Part shown: positions 1 through 11,233 of the stretch, one piece after another
Layout of the letters: each line of letters opens with the position of its first letter
Position numbering within the stretch: the stretch's first letter is position 1
Source of the DNA: Apiotrichum sp. Y4204
Lineage: Eukaryota > Basidiomycota > Tremellomycetes > Trichosporonales > Trichosporonaceae
Assembly: GCA_025531455.1 (NCBI GenBank)
Contig: JAMYHL010000001.1
Span: 434,001-498,000, forward strand
DNA length: 64,000 bases
Reading direction: 5' to 3'
Notes under the pieces: generated by a model
What the model was told of the DNA's origin: nothing
Seen by the model: the letters and a program-made list of their open reading frames with translations, nothing else
Databases searched by the model: none
Program-made: the position numbers and the translations under genes

Positions 1-219
1 AAACTTGAACGGGTTCTTGGACGCGTCCTTTGCGGTGTGAGGGCGGGGGAGGATAGAGCTGGCTACCGAGCGCTCGCCACGGTTAGCGTGCCACGCCGAG
101 AGCTGCGAGCGGACGCTCGTGCCCATGAGAACCTCGCCCTCGGGACTGTGGTGGCGGAGCGGGTCATCATGGTGACCGTTCTTGGGCGCCTTCTCGACGG
201 AGCCGCGGGGGCTGCTCAT
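1..219 (-). CDS. Unknown protein, N-terminal 73 codons only (runs off left edge)
   Basis: An open frame of 73 codons starts at an ATG at 219-217 and continues without a stop to base 1, so the gene extends beyond the window. The start sits in MSSPRGSVEKAPKNGHHDD; the frame has strong C/G third-position preference, like its neighbours. The visible peptide is hydrophilic, rich in Ser, Arg, His and Pro, with no signal peptide or membrane segment; it ends in KDASKNPFKF. A polar Ser/His-rich head followed by an NPF-type stretch would fit the cytosolic tail of a membrane transporter, but this is only a guess and I do not recognise a family. The sequence upstream of the ATG has a (GA)n tract (CT on the coding strand) at about 248-262, as is common in fungal leaders. 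Confidence 0.6.
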   Translation of the reverse strand, partial: MSSPRGSVEKAPKNGHHDDPLRHHSPEGEVLMGTSVRSQLSAWHANRGERSVASSILPRPHTAKDASKNPFKF

Positions 220-2854
220 AATTGCTGGACAGTTGGTGATGGTCGTCGAGAGAGAGAGAGAGACCGAGGTGGGTTGCCAAGTGGGGCCTGCTTGATGTGG
301 GGCTTTTCTTTTCTGATACCGACGGTTTAAGTACCTCGTTTGTCTCTACCTCATCTCGCCTGTTGACTCTGAACGCCGAGGCACAAGCTTGGTGCTCCAT
401 TGCTCACAGCGTCACTGGTCCTTCGTAGCGTTCCTCTGTAAACAATTGAAACCGCGGACCGTCGTGGCTCCCCCTCCTCCTTCCCGTTGTCAGAATAAAC
501 TAACGCGAGGTTCTCCGGATCCAGCAGGGGTCCCCATGGACCTCTCGCGCTGGTTGCCACAGGCTCGAGGCACCACGGGGACCGCAGCTGAACCCCCAAT
601 TCCGCATCTGACTTTCTGGCCAGAGCTCACCCTCCGCATCCAACATGATGCAGTGCCTGTAAGCTTCCCTTCGGCGTTGGCCTATCGCGGAACTTGGGGT
701 CCAGAACCCACATTTCCAACTCTGATCCTCAACGTCCCACTCGTCGACTACCTCGCGTAGCGTCGTAACTCGCCAGTCATTTTCGAATAGCTCTTCATAA
801 TCGTGAACTGACGCACAAACTGCAACTCAAAAACCCCGGGGCGGAGGGGAGGAATGGGGGTACACGGTGAAGCCCCACAACAACAACCTCACGCAGTTTG
901 GCGTACTCTGCCTAGCTGCGCGCATCAGTTCACACGACATAACGGCTGTTGTGCGAGCAAACTCGCTTGAGACGGCTAGAGCTGACCAACTGCCTTGCGG
1001 TGGTCGGTTCTGAGAGTCTGTCGTGCCAGCCGATTCCTGAGCACGTTGGGTTGGGACTAAAAATAGCACAGCTCGGGAGACTAAGCTTCGTTGGAGTGGC
1101 AAGTTGCCGACCAGACCTCAATGCCTCAGACCAGAGGGCTCACAACGCCGAAACTGGCATGTACTGTACCTGGGGCCTGGGGCGCAGTCACATGTTGTCC
1201 TCCACGTAATGGAACCGGGGCCGTGGGGACTGTGGTATTTGTGGCAAGCCCTGAACCACAGCAACTGCCGCATGCAGAGTTCCATACCCTTGCCGACGCA
1301 ACAGGACACAACAGGACACCGATTATGACGCTGACATGGGTCCCGGATTTTAATTCGCTGGATTGGCGTGGCCGTCGGTAACCGGCCAGCTGTGTGACAA
1401 CGTCACAACAGATCTCGGCCGCGAACACCTTGAAACACCGCAGATGTTCAGGACTCATCTCCCGGCGGCATCTTTGTAGCCAGAGGTTGAACACCGAACG
1501 AGTGGCCACATGGGGGGCATATAATATTATCGTGCCGACGCTGGCGACTGGTCTCTGGCGGAGCTCAAAGTCCCACAGTGTTGGTGTCTGTGCACTTACG
1601 CAGTTGCGTAGTGTTGGTGTCTGTGCACTTACGCAGTTGCGTATGCCCCTAGAGTTCAATCTGGCCGTGAGCACTCCTTCCGCTGGTAACCGCCTAGCGG
1701 CAGATTCATAGGTCCTCTATACAATTGTCAAACTAATCGTTCCGCATCGGCCGTCGGTCCTCGGGCCGTCTCGGACACGATCACCGCCTAGCGCCTCGCG
1801 CGATTATCGACGTTCCCTAACATTCAATGGCGGTTGCAGAAATTTGCCGTGGTAAAGTAGGCAGAGTGGGATCGGCGTCTACCCATCGCATATGTTGAAG
1901 GCCGAGACGGAATCATTGGTCGCTTTCGTCGCTTCGCCCCCACTTTCGAGCCGACATGGCGGTTCTAGAAGCAGAGGTGGTGGGCTATCAGGCGGGCGGC
2001 GGTCATCTCCACTGCCGTTATTCGCTCCTAGAAGAGAATGAACACGCCTTGACCCGCGTATAATTCGGTAGAGTTCTTATCGTGACATGGCATGTGGGGC
2101 AGTGGCGTGAATATCCCCCATTTATCGATAAAGCGGGAGTGGTGATTCGAAAAGAGTCGGAGGATATCGCGCTGGCGATGGCCCCAGCCCGACGGGGCCG
2201 ATCAAGGCCGAGCTTCATGCGTCTGGGAGAATGCTGAACCGTTATTACAGGAGGAGCAGCAGTTGTCCGGAGTCGGTCGTGTGGTGGTTGGCCGAGCGTC
2301 AGGTCAGAGTCGGTCGTCGCAGGTGAGGAGCGGTGATGGCCGCTCAGGAAGCGACGGTGACTTGGAGGGAGATCGCATCGAACTCAGCCAAACTCGCTTG
2401 GTGGGGAAAAGACGGAGGTGGTTGGCAAGCGCCGGAGCGTATGCAGACCTCGGATGTGTACATAGACCATAGGCACTGGCGATCTTATCACCTGCTTCTA
2501 GCTGACGTGTGGCGTTACATACTTCACAGCACACCATCTGCCCGACCTGGGACGTCCTTGCCCTCCTCTCTAACATTAGTGAGTCTGGCTTGTGCACATC
2601 AAAGATGACTGCATAGCGTAGATGATGTTCCCGTGTCCGTTCCCTAGCTGGTTCGAGTAGCACAGGTCTTCAGTGATTGGCAGTCTCCCTCCCGAAAGTT
2701 GTCCCAACGTTTATGAGATGACATGAATGCTACAGAGCTACAGGCACTAGATTAACACAGTAGGAAATGACGATTGGCAAGATGGTGGGTACAATACATT
2801 GTAAAGAGAGAGAGAAATCCGGACGTCACCAGTCTATTCTGTGGCACCGGGCAC
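220..2854. other. Intergenic region, 2.6 kb
   Basis: It carries the promoter side of the truncated left-edge gene and the 3' side of the GH5 gene. It contains a GA dinucleotide run (about 248-262) and a perfect 33-bp tandem duplication (1578-1643). Frames here are short, overlap on both strands and lack the codon preference of the real genes. I see no supportable gene. Confidence 0.6.
1578..1643. repeat. Perfect tandem duplication of a 33-bp unit
   Basis: Two head-to-tail identical 33-bp copies, 1578-1610 and 1611-1643, each beginning GTGTTGGTGTCTGTGC and ending GCAGTTGCGTA. No mismatch is visible between the copies, which suggests a recent duplication. It lies in intergenic DNA with no gene nearby on either side, so no function can be assigned. 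Confidence 0.95.
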
Positions 2855-4555
2855 TCAGAATTTACACGGTTCGCCGAACTGCTTCTGCATTTCATCAATG
2901 TTCCTGAGCCAGCCTTTCTCAACGCCAGACTTGAGACCCCAGGCATCGCCGGCGTTCTCCATCTTCCAGTTCCAGTAGGTCCATCCCGTGGCGTGCTCGA
3001 ACGTCCACGTCTGCCAGGCAAAGTACTTGGACGCAAAGTCCTTGAACCGCTGCGAGTCAAAGTCTCCGGTGCAGTCGCCGTCCCCGCATCCACCGCCGAC
3101 AGCCGCGGTCCACTCGCCAATGATGGTCGGCATGTTCGACTCGGCGGACTTGATGTCCTCCACGCGGTCGCAGACCGCCTTGATGCGAGCCGTGTAACCG
3201 AGATTGGACTGCTCGGGGGTGAAGAGTGTATAGATGTGGGTATCCATCGCAACGTTCGTCTGGCCTTTGGCAAAGCCGTCCCAGCGCGAGCCCTTCTTAG
3301 GGAAGTCCCAGCCATCAGCGTAGATGACGGTCATGTCGGGTGCAATCTTGCGGATGGCGTCGTATGCCTCCTTGAAGAAGCCCTTCTGGAAGTCAAAGTC
3401 GCCATTGTCCCACTTAGGCTTGGGCTCGTTCATGAGCTCGATGCCTTGGACGATGCCGCCGTGCGCGCCGTTTCCGTACTTCTTCGCGACCGCGACAGCA
3501 AACTCCGTAGTCTTGGCCTTCCACTCGTTGTTGCCGTACCATCCATACTGGCCAGTCATGTGTCCCGAGTTGTCCTGGCCATTCTGGCTGCCGGGGAGAC
3601 CGTGCATGTCGATAAAGACAGTGATGCCAAGCTCGGCACAGCGCTCGATGACAGGGTCAAGGAACTGGAAGACGTCGACATCCATGTACGGCTCGCCGTT
3701 GACGCCGCCGCCCATAAAGGACCAGTATCCGACGGGAATGCGGACGGTGTTGAGGCCAATGTCCGAGATTTGTTTAATGTCGTCAGGTGTTACGAACTCG
3801 GCATAATGCTTCATGATGCGGTCCTTGATGCCCTTGTCCTTCTTCGCGTTCTCGTCGTACGTCCACTGGTCGTGCGCGCCCCACGCGTCTTCCAGAAGCT
3901 TGGGGGTGATGTACTTTTCGATCAGGAGCCAGCCGCCGAGGTTGACGCCGCGCATCTTGGTCTTGCCGCCGAACTTGAACTTGGGCGCCGGGTACTTCGA
4001 CTTCGGTGGGTTCGGCTTTGCCGGAGATGCTTGATTCGCGGGGACCACCGTATTCGCCGGGACCACGTTATTCGTCGGGGCCACGTTACTCGCCGGGGAT
4101 GCTTGTTTCGGCCGGTTCCCCTGGGCTTGCATGCCGATACCCCCCTTTACGCCGCCTAGGCTAGCCTTGATGCCCTCAGCTTTAGTTTCGGTAGTCGCCT
4201 GTTGGACCTTTGGCGCAGCTGCGGCGTTCTGAGCTTGAGGGGTGGATGTGTTTGGCTGTTGAGGTGAGGCATTTTGTGCGGGGAGAGACGCAGGATTAGC
4301 AGCTGCAGCCGCGGTGCTCGGCTTTTGTCCCATGACCTTCTGCTTGCATTTACGCACGCGCGGCTGGGGTTCGGCGCGTGTTTCAAGCTGTCGGGGACTT
4401 TCCAGACCAGGGGCAGTGGCCTCCTGCGTGCGGCCAAAGAAGCTTCTGCCGTAGATGGTGGAGATGCTGCCGTCGGGGTTGAGAAGCTGACCGGCCGGCG
4501 CGGCGGACGCGGAGGCCGCAAGGAGAGCTAAGACGGTCCACAATTGGGGAAGCAT
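2855..4555 (-). CDS. Secreted exo-beta-1,3-glucanase, GH5 family (glucan 1,3-beta-glucosidase)
   Basis: Single-exon gene of 566 residues. Residues 1-18 form a clear signal peptide ending ASASA. Residues about 75-185 are a low-complexity Ala/Pro/Gln/Asn linker, including short VVPAN-type repeats at about 156-178. The catalytic barrel starts at MRGVNLGGWLLIEKYITP (about 201), a hallmark of the fungal EXG-type GH5 subfamily. E377 in LMNEP is the expected acid/base, and E481 in IIGEWT the expected nucleophile; both are present, as are DMHGLPGSQNG and the C-terminal GWTYWNWK. The family removes glucose from the ends of beta-1,3-glucan in the cell wall, outside the cell. The long Ala/Pro linker makes the protein longer than the roughly 420-450 residues common for such enzymes. 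ATG at 4555 is the first in frame and gives the signal peptide. The upstream strand is pyrimidine-rich. Confidence 0.95.
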   Translation of the reverse strand: MLPQLWTVLALLAASASAAPAGQLLNPDGSISTIYGRSFFGRTQEATAPGLESPRQLETRAEPQPRVRKCKQKVMGQKPSTAAAAANPASLPAQNASPQQPNTSTPQAQNAAAAPKVQQATTETKAEGIKASLGGVKGGIGMQAQGNRPKQASPASNVAPTNNVVPANTVVPANQASPAKPNPPKSKYPAPKFKFGGKTKMRGVNLGGWLLIEKYITPKLLEDAWGAHDQWTYDENAKKDKGIKDRIMKHYAEFVTPDDIKQISDIGLNTVRIPVGYWSFMGGGVNGEPYMDVDVFQFLDPVIERCAELGITVFIDMHGLPGSQNGQDNSGHMTGQYGWYGNNEWKAKTTEFAVAVAKKYGNGAHGGIVQGIELMNEPKPKWDNGDFDFQKGFFKEAYDAIRKIAPDMTVIYADGWDFPKKGSRWDGFAKGQTNVAMDTHIYTLFTPEQSNLGYTARIKAVCDRVEDIKSAESNMPTIIGEWTAAVGGGCGDGDCTGDFDSQRFKDFASKYFAWQTWTFEHATGWTYWNWKMENAGDAWGLKSGVEKGWLRNIDEMQKQFGEPCKF

Positions 4556-6178
4556 CGGGAGAGATTCGGGGTTGAGGATAGAGGAGAGGAGTGGAAGGTG
4601 CGGGCGCGGGGGGAGGAGGGCTTCGTTGGGGTTTCTTAGAGGACTCGGGGGTTGAAGAGCGTGAGTGGGCGTGAGTCAATCAACGCCGGTGTCGACTTGC
4701 GCAGCAAGTGATGTGAGGTCCTACCACCAGGGTAAGGAGCAAAGAGAATGTAAAGGAATGTGGTGAGCGTCAAGCTCGAGGTGCCAGTTATCAAAACTTG
4801 GCAGAGAAGAAGTGGGAGAGGGCGAAAGAGAATGAGGCGAGATGGGGAACAAGACATGTCGGGGCACATCTGGGTCAATAAATAAGTACCACAGACTCAA
4901 AGTCTTGGCTTTCGTCGAGGTCGGCACATGCCCGTCTCAAGCTACAGCCGTCAACACAACCTGAAGCACTCTCTACCCAAGCAGATGAAGCGCACGCGTC
5001 GCTCGTGCCACCCCTGGCGAGACGTGATAATTTGCCGTTAGCTGTGCCCAGACCCCTACCTCAGTGACTGTTGCGCATCGCTCTCGGAGCAATACCATGC
5101 AAGTCCTGATGTGTTTACCCAGTCTACGACACAAATCAGATGGAACACCTGATGTCTTGCGCACACCGGAACAGTGCAGCCTCAGGATTACTGAGACAGA
5201 TCGATCTCACCCAGATACCAGAGCAGATCCAACTGTTCCACCCTGAGAGGGTGGGGGTCTGCACTGTGCGTGTTGATGTCAGATGTGGTAGATGCCAGTG
5301 TCAAAAGTTCCGACACACAGACACACCCGCCGGTGACATACTGACGCGGTAGCCCGGGCGCGTTGTTCGCATTCTCCTCTCTTTGGAGCGCTGCAGGCCG
5401 GCAAAGGCACAAACCCAGACTAGTACTTGCCGGACATTGGCACGTGCCTGCATTGGGGTCGGGGCAGTGTGCCGCCTCCCGTGCAGTGTGTGATCGTGCC
5501 AGGAGTGTCGAGTGTCGAGTGTCGAGTGTCGAGTGTCGAGTGTCGAGTGTCAAGTGTGCAGCGCGCAGCGTGCAGGAGGAAGATGCGGCGAACACAAAGC
5601 ACGTGAAAGCACCTGAAACATCTCAAAATGCCCGTCCCATCTGGATGGCCGCCCCTAGCAAGACGCGTCGGCCACCCTGGCATTGGGCCCTGGAGCGGTG
5701 GGGGACGCTGTGCACAGCCCTGCTTTGGGCATGTGTTTCAAGCAGCACAGTGTGCTGCATCTGCGATGAATCTCAGTATTACAGAACCCGCTGTGCATCT
5801 GGCCATCCATGAGCACTAGAGTGCCGGGCCATATCCTGTTAGTCGTCCACTCGGCAACGTTCGGTCTTGAACACTCCTGAGCATAGCTCACAGGCTCATG
5901 GAGCTCTCTCTCTCCTGAACAGTCTCGCCTGACGAGACGAAAAAGTGTATCCCGACAACTGGGTACTGTGCATTGGTGCTCGACCTTTGCGCTAATCTGT
6001 GCATATGCATGGTACACAGCCCATCAGGAAGCTCACAAAGTGTCCAGTAACATATGCTGTGCCATGGAATCTGTATATATCTTTGGGTGAGAGGGCCTGA
6101 GGTATGGCACTTTCACCGAGGCGGTGTTGTCTTTCACCACCAGCGCCGTTCGCGTTCCGATTGCATTTCCGACAACCC
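4556..6178. other. Intergenic region, 1.6 kb
   Basis: It lies between the 5' end of the GH5 gene and the 3' end of the ABC transporter. It holds the GH5 promoter (pyrimidine-rich on the coding strand near 4560-4680; a TATTTATT element at about 4870-4880) and a heptanucleotide microsatellite at 5503-5551. No supportable gene. Confidence 0.55.
5503..5551. repeat. Heptanucleotide tandem repeat (GAGTGTC)x7
   Basis: Seven perfect copies of GAGTGTC run from 5503 to 5551, followed by a decayed copy. It lies between the GH5 and ABC transporter genes. A 7-bp unit keeps no reading frame, so it is unlikely to be coding; it may vary in copy number between strains. Confidence 0.95.
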
Positions 6179-9100
6179 CTAGCGGTGTGCAGAGGACTGT
6201 TTCTCGGTGTCGGCACTGATTCCTCTGTCCGGACTCGGGCCGGCCTTCCCACGGCCGAGAGGATGGCCGAAACGTCTGCCCCACTTTCCGGCTGGTACGA
6301 CTCCCTCCTTGATGTTCTTCTTGTGTGGCTGCATGTCAGCTAAATGACATAACCTAGCAATCAAGCAACCCTCTCTACTTACCACGCGGAAGATCCAGTA
6401 AAAGAGCACGGCTCCGCAGATATTGAAGATGATGTACGCCCAGAGGAGAGCCCAGTTGCGCCACCGGTGGGCGTAGGAGATGCCAAAGCTTGCGAGGAAC
6501 GTGTTGGTCGACGAGATGGCGCAGAACTGGCATTTATCCGTAGCTGCAGGGTCGCGGAGGTATCCGCCCACGACGGACATGTAGGGCCCAAGATACTGTG
6601 CGCAGCTCAGGTTCTTGGGAGGCACGAGTGTGAGATACTCGTTCTCGGCGCAGACGACGTTTGTGTTGGCCACCGCCAAGGCCAGCATACCCTCAACAAA
6701 GTACGTGAATGGCGAAATGTAGTTCATAAACCTCCAGAAGCTTGGGAGCTTGCCGACCGGCACCATGACGCTGTTGTCAGCTGTGGCTTTTGTATCTGTG
6801 TCTACTCACCCGCAGAAGATGAGACACATCGAGAAGCACGTGCCCGCGATCATACTGGCAGTCTCGGCCAGCTCTATGCCCGCCACGATCATGTGCGCGA
6901 ATGTGGAGGTAAAAAGCTGGAATAAGACGAGGTAGAGCCACATCAGCCCGCCGCGCTCAGTCACAGCGCCTGTCACCGTGGCATTGCGGTAAAAACCGGC
7001 AGGATAGTACCATTCAAAGAACATGGTGGTGCCGACGACGACTGCTATCAGCGCGATGCAAGTAGCCGACTCACCAGCCCAGGGAATCTCGGCCAGAATG
7101 TTGGACAGCATGAAGACTGCCCACGAATAGCACCGCGACGGACGTTCGCGGACCTCATAGAGGCTGCGCTGGGTGACGAATGTCGGCATGATTTGCTGGG
7201 TGAGCTGGCCGAACGTCATGAAGATCTGTGCCATCAACTCATGTGTCGACAAAGTTACCCACCATGAAGACACTGAACAGCTGGTTCTGCAAGCCTTGCT
7301 GCGATGTTCCGGCCCTGAAGAAGGAGAAACCGATGAAAAGCGCGGTGATACTCGTGAGTAAGAACTTGGAGAGGATGTACGAGGGCGTGCGCCAGTACTG
7401 CTGCATGACCCGGGTGTACACCTCGCGTAACTGTTCCATGAACGGCGCAGCGTATGTCGTGTCCACTGCAGAGTCATCTGTCGCTGTAATCCGCGTGTCT
7501 CCCGCATCCCGCAGGCGTTTGAGCTCCGCATGAACTTCGACCTTCTCTGGCGATTCGTTCCACACCTGAAACTGATGAGTAAAGCCGTGCGCATGCCACT
7601 CACCTTCACCCAGTCAATGTCGGTGTGACTGCCAGGCGCTGCACCGATCGCATTGAACATCCACTCGGCTGGGTTGGCGCCTTCGGGACATGGCTTGGCT
7701 CCATTGCGCGTAAAGTAGTCGATGAGAATATCCGAGTGCCGTCCAATAGGGCCAAAGTACACCGGCTTGCCGCCAGCCGCGAGGAAGAGGAGGCGGTCAA
7801 AGTGCTCGAACAGGATGGCTGATGGCTGGTGAATCGTGCACAGAATTGCCTGTTGGTTCGCGGTGAGTTTCTGGAGGAGCTTGAGGATGTTCCATGATGT
7901 CTGTGAGTCCAGGCCGGAGGTTGGCTCGTCGAGGAAGAGCAGCAGCTCGGGCTTGGCCACCAGCTCTACGCCAATCGTGAGACGCTTGCGTTGTTCGACA
8001 TTCAGGCCTGCAATCAGCACACGGTATATATTCACAGCCTTACCCTCTCCCGGAACGCCGACGACGGCATCGGCGTACGCCGACATGTCGAGTAGCTTAA
8101 GAATCTCTTCCACATACTCATACTTCTCCTTGCGTGGGACGGAGCGCGGCTGGCGAAGACACGCGCTGAAGCGCAGGGCTTCGCGGACTGTAGATGTCTC
8201 AAGGTGCAAATCCCGCTGCTGGACATATCCCGTTTTACGCTGGAACGACTGGTCGCGAAAAGCGCCATCAACGAGGATATCGCCCTCGATCACCCCAACA
8301 GTCATTCGCTCGGCTAATACGTCCAGCAACACGGTCTTACCTGCGCCGGACACGCCCTGCTGTTAGAATAACTCGGCAACTGCTCCCACCATCAAGGCCG
8401 TCAGCGTCCCTGGCTTCACCCAGCCGTCTACGTGGTCGAGAAGCCGCCGCGGCTGCCCCTTGATGGTAATGTCGAGGTTGACGTCTTTCCATGAGAAGAC
8501 GCTCTTTTGTTTTACGATAATGGCTTCTTTGATCTCGTCATGCTCTTTGGCTTCAACAGAGAGCTTGGTGCGTTGCGCACCCACTTCGACATCGGACTTT
8601 GGGCGTTTCTTGAGCGCGGACGGGATGCGGAGGCGAGGGAAGATGAGGACCTCGCCCTTGGACTTTTCGGCTTGAATTAAGTCTGAAGTTAACAGGGATA
8701 GTACATATATGGCCCACCGGATGCAAGGAGGTAGATGGACATGAAGAACACCATAAAGGCAAAGATGAATCCGACATTACGCCACTTGTGAGAAGCCTTG
8801 TACTGGTACGCTGTCTCAAGGTACGCCTCGCCGCTAACCCAGTCGGCACCGGGTGTTGATCCAACCATGGCGCACACGCGCGCAGCCCCCGTCATGGTGT
8901 CGTATATTCCGCCGGAAGGCACCCAGGTCGAGCACGAGAAGTTGCGCCCGTGGAACTCGTTGATCATGAGCGCCTCAAATCCGCTGCAGTCAGCATGGAC
9001 CGCGACAATCCACCCACTATCCCATCGGGTCGACATAGTTGATCCAGCGTGCCCAGCCGAGCATGTAATCGCGCGGAAGGATGAATCCGGTGTAAATAAT

Positions 9101-11233
9101 GAGTGCAAGGATGAGCAGACCGGCGGGCGCCATCGCCTGTTCGCGGGCGCGACTTAGCGACGCGATGGCACGGAAGATCATCGACAACGTCAGACACAGC
9201 AGGAAGGTGACAAGCATGAAAAACCAAAAGGCGCCTGCTTCGGCACGGAGTTTGATCATAAAGCTGTGGTCAGAGGCGCTTGGCTCGGGGCACTTACTAG
9301 AATGGGATGTTAAAGCAGATCAAGTTGATGATCTTGTATGGCAGATCGACAATCATGGAGGCAATTGCCTCAGCGGACGGACGGTGAAACGCGTACTCGG
9401 CGTGCTTCTCAATGATGGGGCGCTGCGCGTAGAGGGTGAGAATCTCGAGCGCGGAGCTGAACGTGCTCAGCAGAACTGAAAAGAACACTGCTGAGCCACG
9501 GATATAGAAGCTCGCAGTTGTCTTTGCTGGCTGTTAGAATAGTCACCAGAGGAAGCTTACGGAGATTGAAGAAGATAGAACTCGTGATGAGACCCATAAT
9601 TGTGTTGCCCACCAGCATGGAGATGGTCATAGACGGGTCGGCGAGCAGGCGCTGGAATCCCCGGATAAGACAGATCTTAATCTGGCCCCCGTAGGACAGG
9701 GTGTATGGCGACATTGCTCGTCTGGGTCATCAGCATCTGAAGCTTCCGTCACATTTACAAGTGCTTGGACTGCTGTTGTCGGCGCGACTTGAGAAAAGTG
9801 TCGTACTCTGGCCCGTTTACGGGATGGCGCTTTTCAAAAGCAGTGATCTCTTCCTGGAGCGCCTCGTACTCTGGGCTGGACTTCCATCTCTCAACGAACT
9901 CGTCCGGAGTGGTCGGCACAAGGTGTTCAAATCCCCAGCGAGCCTCGCGCTCAGTCGGGCTCGTGAGCGACGTGAGGAAGTCGGGCGTCGTCTGCTGGTG
10001 AGGACAGTGAAAGCCCATGTCGACAAAGTACTCCTGAGCCTTATCACACGGCCCGAAGAAGATCTGCCGCCCTTCATACAGGAGCGACACTTTGTCAAAC
10101 AAGTCATACGCAGCCTGTGGAGACTGGTAGATAGCCACGACCGCCGTAGTGCCAAAGTACTCTGTCTGAGTTCGCAGTGTCCTGCAGAATTGAATGGCAT
10201 TGGCCGAGTCGAGGCCACGCGTAGAGTTGTCCCAGCACTGCAGCGGCGCGCCCGCCAGCGTCGCCTCGGCGATCGTTACGCGCTTTCGCTCACCACCCGA
10301 AACCCCGCGGATGTAGTCGTTCCCGACCTTGGTCTTCTCCGTGTGTGTGATCCCAAACACTGCCATCACAATCTTCTTCATGTGTTCCGCATACTTTGCC
10401 TGTGTGAGACCGCCAGGAGGGGTCTTTGGGGCTCGGGCGCGGGCCGCAAATCTGCAGTCTTAGCACAAGCTTTCCCAAAATACCTACTCGAGGGTCTGGC
10501 CGACAAGGAGAATGGGGAAATGGACATCAACCTCAGCCGTATAGAGGACCTCCCCGCGGAACTGGCTATTCATCTGCTTGGGCGTGAGGCCTTTTGTCAG
10601 TCTCGTAACACACACGCACTCACCGCGATAATTCATCTCCACGCCGTCGTCGAGGTAAATGCCATGCATCTTCCCCGCAATCGTCTTGAGGAGGGTGGTA
10701 CACCCGCTCCCCGGAGAGCCAAGCACCACAAGCATCTCGCCACTCTCAAGCACCCCATCAAACCCAGAGAGAATCTGCACACGGCGGCGACTGCGCCCGA
10801 GCTTATCACCCACGAGCTGGAGGATGTGGAGAAAGATATTCCCCACAGTTCGCTGATAATCTGCGTCAGAGCCAAAGCCGTGCACCCCGAGATTGCGATA
10901 CGAGATGCCGCTCGTGCGGCCGAGCTTCCCAGAGGCCTGAAAGGCGGAGGAGAACCGCTGCGTCCATTTGCGCGCGTCAAACGCCTCGCTCGTGGGATCG
11001 AGGTCGCTGCCCTGTGCAGGATGGAAGACGTCGTCGTCGTCGACCACCTGAGAGTCGTGGTGCCGCGCAAGCTTCGCAACCTTGTGGGTCAGCCGTTCGC
11101 GGCTTTCCGCCCCATTGTCGTGTGAGATACGCCGCTTGTGCTTCAACGAACCCTTCCTCTCGGCATCCGGAACACCGCCTTTCCGCTTCGACTTGTCGTC
11201 GGGGCCGAAGAAAAATGCGCCGAGCAGCGACAT
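6179..11233 (-). CDS. Pleiotropic drug resistance (PDR) ABC transporter, full size, 15 exons
   Basis: Model: complement of 10624-11233, 10488-10590, 9759-10451, 9561-9721, 9298-9526, 9018-9263, 8718-8983, 8390-8682, 8044-8356, 7604-8007, 7263-7565, 7075-7225, 6810-7041, 6383-6770, 6179-6328; about 1513 residues. Layout is NBD1-TMD1-NBD2-TMD2, the ABCG/PDR order. NBD1 has the degenerate Walker [10 protein letters not shown] (172-180, Cys for Lys) with an intact VSGGERKR signature. NBD2 has a canonical GVSGAGKT Walker A, the degenerate signature [10 protein letters not shown] and Walker [13 protein letters not shown]. This asymmetry is normal for fungal PDR pumps, which export xenobiotics or lipids at the plasma membrane. 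All 14 introns have GT-AG ends, 33-54 nt, and restore PDR consensus on both sides. Two 33-36 nt introns (8008-8043, 7042-7074) leave the frame open and were recognised by family comparison. ATG at 11233 is the first true ATG in frame. Confidence 0.93.

Noticed and set aside
2774..4159. 461-codon plus-strand frame opposite the GH5 gene
   Set aside because: It mirrors a confirmed coding sequence; strong C/G third positions in the real gene keep the opposite strand open. No family motif.
8341..8400. Apparent frameshift and stop in NBD2 Walker A, suggesting a broken ABC transporter
   Set aside because: A 33-nt GT-AG intron explains it exactly and restores the canonical P-loop.
9701..11125. 474-codon plus-strand frame opposite the ABC transporter
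   Set aside because: Same effect: antisense shadow over NBD1 exons and their introns.
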